A stretch of 64,000 bases of DNA from Glandiceps talaboti (lineage: Eukaryota > Hemichordata > Enteropneusta > Spengelidae), in contig NC_135568.1 of NCBI RefSeq assembly GCF_964340395.1, positions 13,511,776 to 13,575,775 of the forward strand, in the 5' to 3' direction. Of this stretch, positions 35,733-45,830 are shown piece by piece; within the stretch, counting starts at the first letter, position 1, and each line of letters starts with the position of its first letter. Position numbers and translations under genes: made by a program. Under the pieces are notes generated by a model that searched no databases, was not told the origin of the DNA, and worked only from the letters and a program-made list of their open reading frames with translations.

Positions 35733-36227
35733 AGTTAAATGTATTGCACCATAGTGCTTGTAACAGCACATTGCTGCACGTCGTGTCCAGGACTCGTTGT
35801 CGGTTAATTTCAGGGGACGGCTGGGGTTGACAAATGGTACATCATGCGGCCACCACACTGGCCTACGGTTATCACTTCCCCACCCAGGCTGGTGCTTGTC
35901 ATCTGGTAAACTATTAGTCACCAACAGGGGAACGAGTTTCCGTAGGCCAAGAAACCGCATTTCCGACAGTTTACCATTTGGCAACTCTCTAATATCGAGG
36001 AGACCAGCTTGCATACTTTGTGCAGTGTTGCCGTTACTGGAAGAAGCTGAAACCGGATGCGATGATACCAATGAAGATATTTGTTCTTGGACAGTGGCTC
36101 GTAAGCGATCTGTACCGTGGATCAGATGATTTCTTCCTGTGGAGAACTTGCTTTGGAATGTTGATAGAACAACAACTTCAAAATTTGTCTTTTTTTCACT
36201 GGATAACTTGCCAGCTTTGCAGCTCAC
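35733..36227 (-). CDS. NRF1/EWG-like DNA-binding-domain exon or TE-borne ORF
   Basis: The open minus-strand frame has in order a Ser-rich N-terminus, IRELPNGKLSEMRFLGLRKL, a Pro/Gly/Trp-rich GWGSDNRRPVWWPHDVPFVN, and SWTRRA-x3-CYKHYG. The arrangement WWP-x-DVxxxN ... SWTxxLRxxxxxCYKxxG resembles the DNA-binding region of nuclear respiratory factor 1/erect wing and of uncharacterised invertebrate relatives. The frame reaches a strong donor, CTG|GTGAGT, at 35732/35731, so this is probably an exon with more sequence downstream; translation past the donor loses similarity. No stop interrupts the 165 codons before the donor, unlike the neighbouring relics. I cannot tell whether it is a host gene or part of a repeat. 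Confidence 0.5.
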
Positions 36228-36240
36228 TCTTGTTTAGTTC

Positions 36241-37329
36241 TGTTATACCATTTTCTTTTGTTTATAATTTCTTTTGTAGTGGTCATATTTGTCAGAAACA
36301 TAACTCAGACTGACTGACCTTCCCTTGACCCCACAGGTTTGAAACACAAGATCAGGCATTACAGTATAAAACCAATTACAAAGAACTTTTGCTATGAGCT
36401 TAATATCAACATTAAATAAGGAAATAGGTCATTCATTGTCTACATGAAGGTGTCAATTTTGTTAACCAATATGATTAAGGCTCGTTCCCTGGGATGAGGT
36501 TAAAAAAACACTCAAGGAAAAATTGACCTCCATGTATAAATTATTCATCAAAAAATAAAAAAGTCACCTCAAAAATAGAATATATCATCAAAAAATATCA
36601 AAACAGTCCCCCGATCTTGTCAAAAATAATCACAGTAACTTTTTGTCAAAGCTTTGTCAATCTCGACAATACATCGCTTCCATTCCCCTTCTCTCTTATC
36701 CTGAGGTACATACATTTGTACTCTGGATAGTATGCAAACACTGCCGCTCTTACAGCCTTAATCTTTCTTGGACATAAGGGTAATTTTGTGAGGCCTCTAC
36801 AGGTATTACCTGTCACCGTCCTGGTCAACTGTGCGTCCAGAGTGAAAACTGCATGTACAAGTCTTTTGGCATAATGCTGCTGGCCAATGCCAACTCTCTC
36901 TCAGCGATATCACAAATAGAAATTGATGTTTACAAGTGACTTGTGGATTTACTCTTTGTACATGTACAACTAATATTCAACAGTGAAGACAATAATTATT
37001 GTGAACACTATCTCCTACCGAAGTTACAAAAAATAATTCAAAAGTTCTGATAGAATTTGAAGTTGCAAATATTCAACAGTGAGTACACAAAGTATATTCA
37101 CTTTCTCCTACATTGGTTACAGATATTCAGACACTGGGTTTTTCAAACAAAAGTCAGTTTGTAACACCTTGCTGACGATCAGTCTAGTTTCCAAGTCTTT
37201 TTAACAATTTTTTTGAAATTTACAATTTTTTTCTTTTATTTCCAACAGCTGGTGTGTACACTCTAAGGCTTAAACACAGATTATTATCTAACCTAACTAC
37301 ATTTGTATGCCTACACACACATATTTTTA
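36241..37329. other. No gene seen
   Basis: Spacer between the NRF1-like frame and the tandem repeats. A 60-codon minus frame (36646-36828) has no recognisable domain. A similar ATTCAACAGTGA-AC block occurs twice (about 36973 and 37073). Confidence 0.4.
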
Positions 37330-37620
37330 CTTGAAGGCATGGTGCGCCCTCGTGTAGGATGTGCTTATTTTTAAAGCTGACCTACGACTTGGCAACACCG
37401 AAAAAATAAAAGTTACATTATAATTGAAGGTGTGGTGCGCTCTCGCGTAGGGGCCGGCCTATCCTTTAAGCTCTACCCCACGACTTAGCAACACCACACA
37501 AAAAAATTACAAGTCCCTAACTAAATCAAACGTCTGGTGCACTTTGTAGGGGCCTGCCCAACTGGTAAGCTCTACCCCACAAGTCAGTGAACACCACACA
37601 AAGAAAATTTGTCTAAACTT
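37330..37620. repeat. About 95-100-bp tandem repeat, three copies
   Basis: Units contain GGTGCGCCCTCGTGTAGG, then CTACGACTTGGCAACACC; the second and third units have GTAGGGGCCGGCC/CCTGCCC and CTCTACCCCAC. It is GC-richer than its surroundings. Confidence 0.85.
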
Positions 37621-37689
37621 TAGTTCACAAAACAGTTTCAACAAAAACGAAACTCCTAAACACCAACTATTTGTAGAATTATTGACTTG

Positions 37690-37790
37690 ACAGTCAGTTT
37701 GCTCATTGCATGCTCTTCTTTGCTGTGGTTGATGACTGTTTCCCACCCTTTGGAAATACATAATTGCAGAGCTGACCTGACACAGACAGA
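37690..37790 (-). pseudogene. Zinc-finger-like fragment, third copy
   Basis: On the minus strand, KGWETVINHSKEEHAMSKLT followed by VK matches the longer copies at 40.9-41.1 and 42.9-43.0 kb. The downstream part present in those copies is missing. The protein family is unidentified; the spaced Cys/His residues suggest a C2H2-type finger. Confidence 0.6.
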
Positions 37791-38113
37791 CATTTAATTT
37801 TTACAGATTGTAGATAAATCATTAAATTTTGAGGAACCCACAAGGAGTTACCTTATAGGGTTGACTTAGAAAGCTCTCCACATCATTACAACTTCGTTAA
37901 ATTTTCAAATACTTATCATGTAGACGTGTCCATTGCTGACTATTAAACTGCTGTCACACCAAGGTCACAGGTTCCTAAGATAAATACACCTAACCACTTT
38001 ATAGCATGACTTCATTGAAGGTGTTTCCCTCACCTGGAAATTCCTTAATTCCAATATGTGCCTAACTTCTAGGTTCATTGTACGATCTTCATTCTGAGCA
38101 AAGCTACATGTTT

Positions 38114-38445
38114 TCAATATCTCTGGTGTGATGTGTTAAAATTGTCTTGAAAAGTAAATGGCAATTTTGGTATGGAAGTTGTAATTGGAATATTTGCTTG
38201 CATAATATCTGCTTCATTCCCTTCCTGTCTGGCTCTATCTATTATCTTCCTAACTTTCCTGACTAGATTACTAACTTTAGATGGTAATTTCATGTTCGGC
38301 TCAATGAACCTAACGACACAAGGCAACACCTGCTGAATATTTGTACCTGTGGTCTGAAGCCCATAGTGAAGACTAAGAAGGAGCTCATTTGTCAAAGGAA
38401 CATCACATCCTATCTCTTCTAATGTTGTCTTTCCTGACTTTCTAG
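38114..38445 (-). CDS. Unidentified ORF, possible exon
   Basis: The frame is open from about 38445 (after TCTAG, a possible acceptor) through a Met at 38395 to a stop at 38114. The sequence starts SGKTTLEEIGCDVPLTNELL, continues amphipathic, and has a basic segment LVRKVRKIIDRAR. No family is recognised. It lies between two fragments of the Cys/His-rich family on the same strand and could be one of its exons. Confidence 0.35.
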
Positions 38446-38810
38446 ATTATCACAGATTGTGAGAGTAGTTTCCATACTCTAAGTAGAGAAAAATATATCA
38501 ATAGTTATTAAATTTTATATAACATTTCTTGTACATTATATCTGATTATAGCATTTTTAAAGACAAAAAAATTACTTTCCCATAAGGCAAGTCTCTATTT
38601 GAGACTATAGTGTCATCCTTTTATAGAATGTATGACATAAAAATAAATAAATTTGAACGTTACCAGTAGTTAAAGTAAAATTTTGTTACTAATTACATGT
38701 AAAAGTCTGTTAGTCTATTTTCGTGTTACGTACTTCCGGGTTGACATAATCATGACGCAGTCGGCGGTCATATACCCTGTAGTTAATACAAAATGACAAA
38801 AACCAATTAT

Positions 38811-39318
38811 TTAGTAAAGTTCAGGATTTTTATTTTCAAGCTGAATATCAATATCCACTACACATTCACATTTCATGTATTTAGAAATGTTCCTCTTCTT
38901 CTGCTGGAGTTGCAGTTTGGTCTTGTGGGGGAGGTATTCAACTATGCATGCCGGAGAGATTTCCAGGTATTCATATACTTCCTGGCACAGATCTTTCACC
39001 CAGTTGGTCTACCTTTGGCATATGGCCAGCTCATATCTGTCTTTCAGGAGCTGCCCCCGTAGGTCTTGTCTGGCAGTGAAGCCGTCGTTTTCCAGGTCAT
39101 TGATGAGTGTACCCACCTTCCCCAGTTTACTGTTCCAGGTATCTTCTTCAAGATCGGCCCCACAGATTTGGATCTGGCTGGCGCCGTAGCCCAGTTGGTC
39201 GTATTGGTGCTGGGGGGCAGGCCTCGCCACTGCCGCTTCTTCTAGGCGTAACTTTTGGATTCCTACAAATCTTTTTTATGCTCTTATTCTTTTGAGATTT
39301 CCTCGATGTAGGTGCCAT
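38811..39318 (-). pseudogene. Unidentified protein relic starting MAPT
   Basis: On the minus strand a Met at 39318 begins MAPTSRKSQKNKSIKKICRN then PKVTP. That is clearly homologous to the start of the frame at 43752. After a frame change it continues, with one in-frame TAG near 39009, through KLGKVGTLINDLENDGFTAR and DLCQEVYEYLEISP to about 38811. Downstream it no longer matches the 43.7-kb copy. Function unknown; one stop and one frameshift indicate decay. Confidence 0.5.
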
Positions 39319-39339
39319 AACTGCAATTCATCGTTTGCA

Positions 39340-40870
39340 GGGATGGAGTCAGAGACTTGTGACCAAAGCAGCAGTTAAAAATGTTGAGAAGGACTGGCCC
39401 TATGAAATCCCAGGTTGCAATATAAGACTCCTTCGTTAGACCATCGAGCCCCGGATACTTATCTTTTCCCATGCCATGTAATGCTTTTTTAGTTCAGCCA
39501 GTGTGATAGGGTTATCAAGTTCGGTCTGTTGTTCAACTGTTAGCTTTGAATTAAGGTGTGAAAGGAAATTATCTTGTCTTTTACTATTGATATTTGCCAC
39601 AGCCACATACAAGTGTGTGTAGAATTCGCAAAGTGTTTTCATTACATTGCATTGTTTTGAGTGCAGTTTCTCTCTGGGTCTATTATCTCTCCGGTTGATT
39701 TTTTTACACCTGCCTCCGTTCTTTTGAAAGGAAAACATGCGAGCACTTATCCTCAGTATCAAGTGCCTGAGCACACGATCTTATCATTGAACCCACTCGT
39801 CTATCGAGGAGTAGTTTGTTGAACTGTTCTTTCAACAACCTATGTTTATTCAAATTCTCATTGGAAACGTCTCCATTGAGCTGATTTGTGACCTCCTTGA
39901 GCGAGCTCATGATTTTATTGTGCTTTGCTCGATGCTGGTTTGCTTTACTCTTGGCGTATTCACGGAGACTCATCCTACCAATTGTTAATGCTACCGTAGC
40001 CAGCTTTCATTGTTTCCCAGTCGAATACCTTGGAGCACAGCTTCTGTAAAAGATCATCATTCTGCAGACGGGAGATTACACTTCCACACACCAGGCCCTA
40101 CTGGAGCGGTGTTGTCAATATTACTCAGGGACAGAAGAACGAATTCATGGTCTGACAGTGTACAAGGGAGTACAGAGGAAGAAGAGAGAGAGCGGTTAAG
40201 CCAGCGGAGACGTACCACCTGTCTAGACGGCTTCCAGTTTTAGTATCTGTGTTATGCCAAGTGTAAACATGTTTATTGGGATTTTAAATGCACCAGATAT
40301 CTACAACATTGAAGTCTCGACAAATGGCCTGCATCACATAGCGCCCGATAAAGCGACTGGGGCTGGGTGCAGTCCTCCCAAAACAGTCATTTGCCTTGCA
40401 AATAAAATTGAAATCCCCGCAGAGAAGGATATTTCTGGCATTGGCCCAAAATAAATGAAGATTATTAAGAAAATTAACTCTATTTGAGTGATTATTTGGG
40501 GCGTAGATGTTAAAAAGACGGGCCCGAGAATTTGTTTTTGTATAAAATACCAGAGATGAGACGACCTTCTGTGTCTATTAAGATGTCTTTTATTTGCCAC
40601 GAGGACTGAGGAGTTAGTATTAGTATTGCCATGCTACAGCTTTTATTGGTACCCATTGACCAGAAATTTGGACCGCCCAATTGATGCCCCCAAATTTCCA
40701 TGTCTTTAGTACTACCAACATGGGTCTCCTGGATGCAAATAATATCAAACTTGGAATCCTACAAAACTGGAAAAAATTATGCCTTTTTCATTTGGTTGTT
40801 CAACCCGTTAATGTTAAATAAATGGAAAGGCAGCTTAACATAACTAAAAGAGGGAAAATAGATAAAGGCA
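39340..40870 (-). pseudogene. L1/Tx1-like LINE ORF2: endonuclease and start of RT
   Basis: On the minus strand the APE-type endonuclease is legible across several frames. It shows NINGLNNQMKK (about 40800), IICIQETH (catalytic Glu, about 40725), NIYAPNN (about 40490), LLCGDFNF (about 40405), YTWHN with SRLDRWYVS (about 40240), and SDHEFV (about 40155). After a linker, the amino end of the reverse transcriptase appears: ITLAELKK, then GMGKDKYPGLDGLTKES (about 39450). The copy stops near 39340, before the catalytic YxDD region, so it is 3'-truncated or recombined. At least four frame changes and several stops make it inactive. Confidence 0.85.
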
Positions 40871-40899
40871 AGAACATAATAAATATTGCTCAAAATAAT

Positions 40900-41110
40900 T
40901 GTCAAAGTACAAGTCAAGAGCCCTTTTGCAAGGACAAAGGCGGGGTGCTTTACGATGTGGTTTAGCCACTCTGTCAGGGATGAAAAACGGGACCTCTTAC
41001 ATTTCTTGTTGATGGAACACTTGATTGACAGTTTAGACATGCCGTGGTCCTTTTTACAGTGGTTCATGACTGTCTCCCATCCTATGAAAATACTTTCACA
41101 CGGCTGACTC
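40900..41110 (-). pseudogene. Zinc-finger-like fragment fused to LINE frame
   Basis: Within one minus frame (41238-40777) a segment GWETVMNHCKKDHGMSKLSI, then KCSINKKCKRSRFSSLTEW and HIVKHPAFVLAK, matches the fragments at 42.9-43.0 and 37.7 kb. Cys and His spacing suggests a zinc-binding module. Here it is continuous with LINE sequence downstream (the endonuclease start), and the splice donor seen after LAK in the 42.9-kb copy is absent. Confidence 0.6.
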
Positions 41111-41119
41111 GACACTGAA

Positions 41120-41690
41120 ATACATTTGATTTTGATGGACAATATATTATTTAATACGGATAAATGTGCAAGTGACTGAGCTTTTTCCTCCAACGAACAT
41201 GACTTGGACTGGAGAGGAGGGCACAAATTATCAACCATTACAGCTGAAGGTTGGGGTACAGGGACGGAGACAAAAGCATTATCAGAGGTAGATTCTGGCT
41301 GGATGTGTTTCGAGTTGTCACCGTGCTCATCTGAATCGATGGAAACTGTTTTTTTTTACTAGCTTGTGTTGTGTCAGTGTGGTCCATGTCCTCATCGTTG
41401 TTCTGTCGCTGTCAATTGTGGTGTTTCAAGTCCAAACGTGTTGTTTAGTTTAGAAAACCACAGTCCCCTTTCAAACATTGCGTGTAACAAGCACAGTCCT
41501 TAATTCTTTTGATTAGAGAAATATCTACAGAAGTACATTTTGTATTTGCATCGACAGTTCCCATGTTTTGAACATAATTGTCATCCTTTGCATGGTCGAT
41601 ATACAAGGCCGTAACAACCGTCACACCGTTCTATACTTGCGTTTCAAATTTGTCAATACTGGACAACTTCTCAAAAATTTGCCCGATCTT
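41120..41690 (-). pseudogene. Partial second ORF1 plus Cys-rich fragment
   Basis: Three pieces are stacked on the minus strand. 41690-41575 repeats the amino end of ORF1 (KFETQ...VVTALYIDHAKDD). 41570-41435 matches the Cys-rich exon at 43.3-43.5 kb (KHGNCRCKYKMYFCRYF, then an in-frame stop). 41430-41120 resembles the carboxyl end of ORF1 (DMDHTDTTQAS; LQSKSCSLEEKAQS). The order shows rearrangement after insertion. Confidence 0.6.
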
Positions 41691-42834
41691 TGCGTACCAT
41701 GGGAAGCATGGCATAATGGAAATGGACTGAGCCTCTTCCTCCGAAGAACACAGCTTGGACTGGAAAGAAGGGCCCGGCTTATCAATCACTACAGCTGAAG
41801 GCCCGGGTACTGGGGCGGCGGCAAGATCATTATCAGAGGAAGATACAGGCCGGGCGCGTTTCAAGTCGTCGCCATGCTCGTCAGAATCAGTGGAAACTGG
41901 TCTTTTTTGGCTAGTTTGAGTCGTGTCTGTCTGGTCCATTTCGTTGTCGTCGTTCTGTCGCTGTCCTGGTGTCAATTGTGTACTTTCGTTTTCAGTGCAG
42001 TCAATGAATTCAATGTTGACAGATTCCGTTTCACTCTCACTTAAACTTTCTGTATTGGCGTTATCGTTTGAATTTATTACTTCCGTCTCCGGTTGATCAG
42101 TGAAGAGAATTTGTGTTTCTTTGTATGTGCTGGGGCTCGCGCCTGACAAATCTAGCGGTTTGTGCGTGTGTGTGTGTGCATACTCGTTTTGTTTATCGGA
42201 GTCACTGTCCTGGGCGGGAGTAATTACTGGTGTGTTGTCAATGTCTTGGGCGGGAGAAGTTGCAAGAGTGTTGTCGTTGGTCTGTGTTGATGGACGAGAC
42301 GACCAGTTTTGTGTCAGTGTCAGTTTATTGGCAAAAGAAAGAGCACAATTTCTATACGTATGTCCTTCTTTTCCACATACTGTGCATTTAACTTCGTTTT
42401 TGCAGCTTTCTGCAGTGTGCCCGAGTTGCATGCACTTGAAGCACCGTATGTTTACACATTCTTTACCAAAATGACCCGTCTGCCCACATCTAGCACACGT
42501 GCGGGGCTGACCCAAGTAGGAAAGCCATACGTTTCTATTTCCAATTCTTATTACGGACGGTATGTTTTTCTTTAGCTTTATTCTATACTGACGTGTACCG
42601 TTGAAAATTTTCTCGTTCTGATAAACACAGAAACGGGAGGCGAGAACCTCGCCGTACTGTGACAAGATGTGTCGTACGTAGTTGTCGTCCATAGCGTGGT
42701 CAATGTACAACGCCGTGACGACCGTTGCATCGTTGTACGGTTGTGTTTCGAACTTATCTACAGTTGCTAACTTTTCTTCAAAAACCCGTCTATGTACCAG
42801 TTTACGGAACGTTACGTCGAAACTGTTGTTTTAA
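41690..42834 (-). CDS. LINE ORF1 (gag-like) with three CCHC knuckles
   Basis: The frame is open from about 42834, with the first Met at 42710, to 41631; the last part belongs to the overlapping second copy. Before the Met the frame already encodes ORF1-like sequence (FRKLVHRRVFEEKLATVDKF), so the true amino end is lost. Three CX2CX4HX4C knuckles follow: CARCGQTGHFGKEC, CFKCMQLGHTAESC and CTVCGKEGHTYRNC (about 42490-42330). A conserved SFANKLTLTQNW and a long Ser/Thr/Asp/Glu-rich, low-complexity tail follow. Zinc knuckles bind nucleic acid, and ORF1 proteins chaperone LINE RNA. ORF2 lies downstream on the same strand. The intact knuckles suggest modest age. Confidence 0.8.
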
Positions 42835-42885
42835 CAAGAACATAAAGTGTATTCGATCAAAATAAAAAAGGTGCTTACTTTAGCG

Positions 42886-43037
42886 AGGATGAAGGCTGGG
42901 TGTTGTGAATTTGCTACTCTTCTTATTGACAGTACACTTGACAGTCAGTTTGCTCAATGTATGCTCCTCTTTGCTGTGGCTGATGACTGCCATCCACCCA
43001 TTGAAAATACTTTGCTCGAGGGGGGCAACTTTTTTAC
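42886..43037 (-). pseudogene. Zinc-finger-like exon, first copy, with donor
   Basis: On the minus strand, FNGWMAVISHSKEEHTLSKL, then TVKCTVNKK, and HPAFILAK at the end, followed by GTAAGC, a good splice donor. The same module occurs at 41.0 and 37.7 kb. Frame changes between the two halves indicate a degraded copy. The donor supports an original intron-containing gene. Confidence 0.55.
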
Positions 43038-43340
43038 CTACATGAATTAAATGATAACGATGAGTACGTCAAATTTCTCTGAAATACAATACAGTAAATA
43101 ATCATATCGTCCTCAAGTCACAAGCTTTGTACTTATCAAATAAATCACAATATACCAACGTGTAATTTTCTCACCCAGTCCAAGTAGCACATATAATGTA
43201 GTCATTTTTGTGTTTGCTCCTGCCTTTCCTTCTTCCTTGCTTTCACATTGTCTAAAAACATTTCAACCTTATATGTGAACGTCACACCATCATATCTGAA
43301 ATAAACATAAATTTATATTTTATAATCTAACCTCACATAC

Positions 43341-43752
43341 CAAAGTATTTCTGCATCTAGTCTCAAGACATAGATGGAGAAGAATATCTTGTGGTGTTTC
43401 GAATGCAAACGTGTTATTTAGTTTAGAAAACCACAGTCCCCTTTCAAACATTACATGTAACAAGCACAATCCTCGATTCTTTTGATCACAGAAATATCTA
43501 CACAAGTACATTTTGTATTTGCATCGACAGCTCCCGTGTTTTGAACAGCTGACTTGGCTTTCAACATCGCAACTTTCACCTTTCAAATAAATTGGCTTCG
43601 AATCTCTCAAAAAATTCCATATTTCCCTGGTGTAATATAGACTTGGCATCTTCTACTACTGTCATAGTAATTGCAGGTGTAACTTTTGGAATCCTACAAC
43701 TGTTCCTTTTTATCTTCTTATTCTTTCGCGATTTCTTCAATGTAGGTGCCAT
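43341..43752 (-). pseudogene. Cys-rich unidentified protein, first exon
   Basis: A Met at 43752 starts MAPTLKKSRKNKKIKRNSCR, then IPKVTPAITM, homologous to the frame at 39318. After a one-base frame change near 43620 the frame continues as SCDVESQVSCSKHGSCRCKY, CRYFCDQKNRGLC and FERGLWFSKLNNTF. It ends at a donor TTTG|GTATGTG at 43341/43340. Cys residues are numerous and regularly spaced, consistent with a metal-binding module. No family was recognised. A homologous Cys-rich piece is at 41435-41570. Confidence 0.5.
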
Positions 43753-43850
43753 GACTGCAATACAATGAAACTCTGACTTTCCAAAGGCTATGCATATTAA
43801 TTGTCATTCATTACCCCACTTCCATATTTGGCAGAGGTACGCCTTCTCCT
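43753..43850. other. Short spacer
   Basis: No feature recognised between the MAPT-type start and the second ORF1 copy. Confidence 0.4.
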
Positions 43851-44367
43851 TTACATAATTATGCAAATTAAGCTTATGGTGTAAACCGGTCTTTTTTGAC
43901 TAGCTTGTGTTGAGTCAGTGTGGTCCATGTCATCGTTGTCGTTCTGTGGCTGTCCTGGTTTCCATTGTGTATTTTCATTTTCTGTACAGTCAAGGAATTC
44001 GGTGTTTACTGATTCAGTTTCAGTTTCACTTGTACTTTCTACATTGGCTTCATCATTAACATTCAAATTTATTGCTTCAGTTACCAGTTGACCAGAAAAG
44101 AGAGCTTGAGTTTCATTGTGTGGGCTGGGGCTCCTGCCTGACACATCTAACGGTGTGTGAGCATGCTTGTTTGGTTTGTCATTGTCTTGGGTGAGAGTAG
44201 TTACTGAAGTGTCAATGTCACCGTCTTCAGCGAGAGCACTTACTGGAGTGATATCGCTGGTCTGTGTGGTGGAATGAGAAGACCAGTTTTGAGACAGTGT
44301 CAGCTTGTTTGCAAAGGAGTGAGCGCAGTTCTTTAAGTGTGACCCGCCTTCCAACATACTGCATTTA
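43851..44367 (-). pseudogene. LINE ORF1, second copy, carboxyl part
   Basis: The minus frame contains CAHSFANKLTLSQNWSS and a Ser/Thr/Glu-rich tail with SETETESVNTEFLDCTENEN and DMDHTDSTQASQKRPV. It matches the 41.7-42.8-kb ORF1 with many substitutions. The third zinc knuckle is cut at 44367 by a nested LINE tail and resumes at 44646. Confidence 0.75.
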
Positions 44368-44645
44368 ATAATGATAATAATCATTTATTTATAAACCGTC
44401 AGTATCCACAATAAATGAGATCAAAGCCGCTAAAAGCAAATCATACAATACAAATATCAGTTAAAAGCAGTTTTAAAAAGTAAAGTTTTAACATTAGATT
44501 TAAAAGGAGATAAGACTGATGGATGTTGAGTGGGAGATTATTCCAGAGAGTGGGAGCAGCAACACTAAAAGCACGATCACCATATGTCTTAGTACGTGAT
44601 TGAATGGGGCAGAGTTTGAACTGATCAGCTGATCTTAAATTAGGA
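44368..44645 (-). mobile_element. 5'-truncated LINE 3' end, nested
   Basis: On the minus strand the fragment encodes SSVQTLPHSITRTKTYGDRA, then FSVAAPTLWNNLPLNI. This is the typical last segment of reverse transcriptase in several non-LTR clades (YGxRAFSxAAPxLWNxLP). After a 3' UTR it ends in an ATTATT-rich tail at 44368. It interrupts the third knuckle of ORF1 copy two. A short CATTTA/CATTTGA at the two junctions may be the target duplication. Confidence 0.8.
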
Positions 44646-44784
44646 CTTGGAACATTTGACCTCGTTTGTACAATTTTTTGCAGTATGACCTAGTTGCATA
44701 CACTTGAAACACTGTATGTTTTGAAACTCTTTGCCAAAATGGCCAATCTGTCCACACCTAGCGTTGTCACTGCCATTGTCTTTG
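44646..44784 (-). pseudogene. LINE ORF1, second copy, knuckle part
   Basis: On the minus strand, ARCGQIGHFGKEF then CFKCMQLGHTAKNC and NEVKC align with knuckles one to three of the 42.4-kb ORF1. The first knuckle has lost its last Cys (Phe instead). It is in frame with the preceding repeat-array frame, so one frame (45314-44640) carries two successive knuckle sets. Confidence 0.7.
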
Positions 44785-45314
44785 TCTTTGTCATTGTCAA
44801 CAAACTGTGTGATAACCTTTTCGTTTTCTGAGGCTTGACTCGTATCAGTTTCTTGCACAGTATTCATTCGCATATCAATTTCGTTATCATTGTCACCGTC
44901 TCTGTCACTTTTTTCACTATTCTGTTGACTGAATAAGGTCTGAGTGTGAACCTGTGAGTCGCTCTGATTGTCATTATTTTCTGTACTTTTTTTAGTCGAC
45001 CAATCCTGTGATAAAGCCAATTTATTGGCGAAAGATAAAGGACAACCACGATACACGTGGCCTTTCTCGCCACAAATTGTACAGAGCACCTCGTTGTTGC
45101 AGTTCTCTACGGTGTGGCCAAGCTCCATACACCTAAAACACCGCACGTTAGGGCAGTCCTTCCCCGTCTTTAGTTTCTTCACCTCCTTGGCCGCATCATT
45201 TAGGTCAGCAAGCAGTGCCTTATTGGCCGCATCTGCCAAGACCGTGATGTTTTCTGAAAAGGGTGTTTTCCGCACTGGGGGAGGTAATCCCATAAAACTA
45301 GCAAACTTTGCCAT
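44785..45314 (-). pseudogene. Unit 1: Mutator-like/zinc-knuckle fusion frame
   Basis: The minus frame from Met 45314 begins MAKFASFMGLPPPVRKTPFS and continues to LNDAAKEVKKLK. This is the layout of the Mutator-like transposase domain common in invertebrates (GRGxGKGxxGxxxFxxxMxLPPPV ... AAxE). It then passes without a stop into CFRCMELGHTVENC and CTICGEKGHVYRGC, SFANKLALSQDWS and an acidic Ser-rich tail, i.e. LINE ORF1. In this unit only, the frame runs on to 44640 through the second ORF1 copy, giving two knuckle sets. Unit 1 alone has the Met upstream of GLPPP and carries DMRMNTVQE where others have DIGTNTVQE. Confidence 0.8.
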
Positions 45315-45443
45315 ACCACGGCGACCTTTTCCAATACCTCTACCCTCAATTAAAAATTTTCGGTTTCTTTAAAAAAAAACTTCCATTCTTTGTTGAGGAT
45401 GGAAACAGTTCCAATGGGGCATCACAGTTGGGGTTGGAACCTT

Positions 45444-45830
45444 TCAGCTCCAGATACAAACCCATCCCTTTCGCGTTTCGGGATTCTCATTGAGATTTAG
45501 ATTACCTGTTTTGCACCCTCCACAGACTGCTCGTTTACGGAGTTGTTCAGAAATTATACTTATATCGATAAAACGAAGCGATCCTCTGCAATCTGCAAGT
45601 TCTTCCTCATTCTCCGTTTCTTCCACAGGTATTTTCGTTTTGAAATATCCTTGTCCTGCATTGGTGCACAAATATCTGAGCCTGATTGAAGCCATTCTTC
45701 TTGGTGATAGTATAAGCCTTTGTCAGATTTTTTCAGCTCGCTCTTTACATTATTAGGCATCTGGGTTTTTTTACATTGGAAGGACGTCCTCTTCTTTTAC
45801 GCATTTTGCTTAGCACTTCTTCAGTAAATA
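45444..45830 (-). pseudogene. Unit 1: Mutator-like transposase N-terminal part
   Basis: It starts near MRKRRGRPSNVKK, followed by a frame change into a segment ending RFIDISIISEQLRKRAVCGG and CKTGNLNLNENPETRKGWV. In the Mutator-like family this is the CRxxDxxxLxxxLxxxxxCxxCxxxxLxL...GxxSxxxxxCxxC region. After a further frame change the related SNPNCDAPLELFPSST and, past a poly-T frameshift, FLIEGRGIGKGR follow. At least three frame changes mean it cannot encode an intact transposase. Confidence 0.65.

Noticed and set aside
40010-40454. Plus-strand frames in the LINE region
   Set aside because: Antisense shadows of the LINE endonuclease segment on the minus strand.
44968-45372. 134-codon plus-strand frame repeated in every array unit
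   Set aside because: It is the antisense shadow of the Mutator-like/zinc-knuckle frame; the minus strand carries the recognisable motifs.
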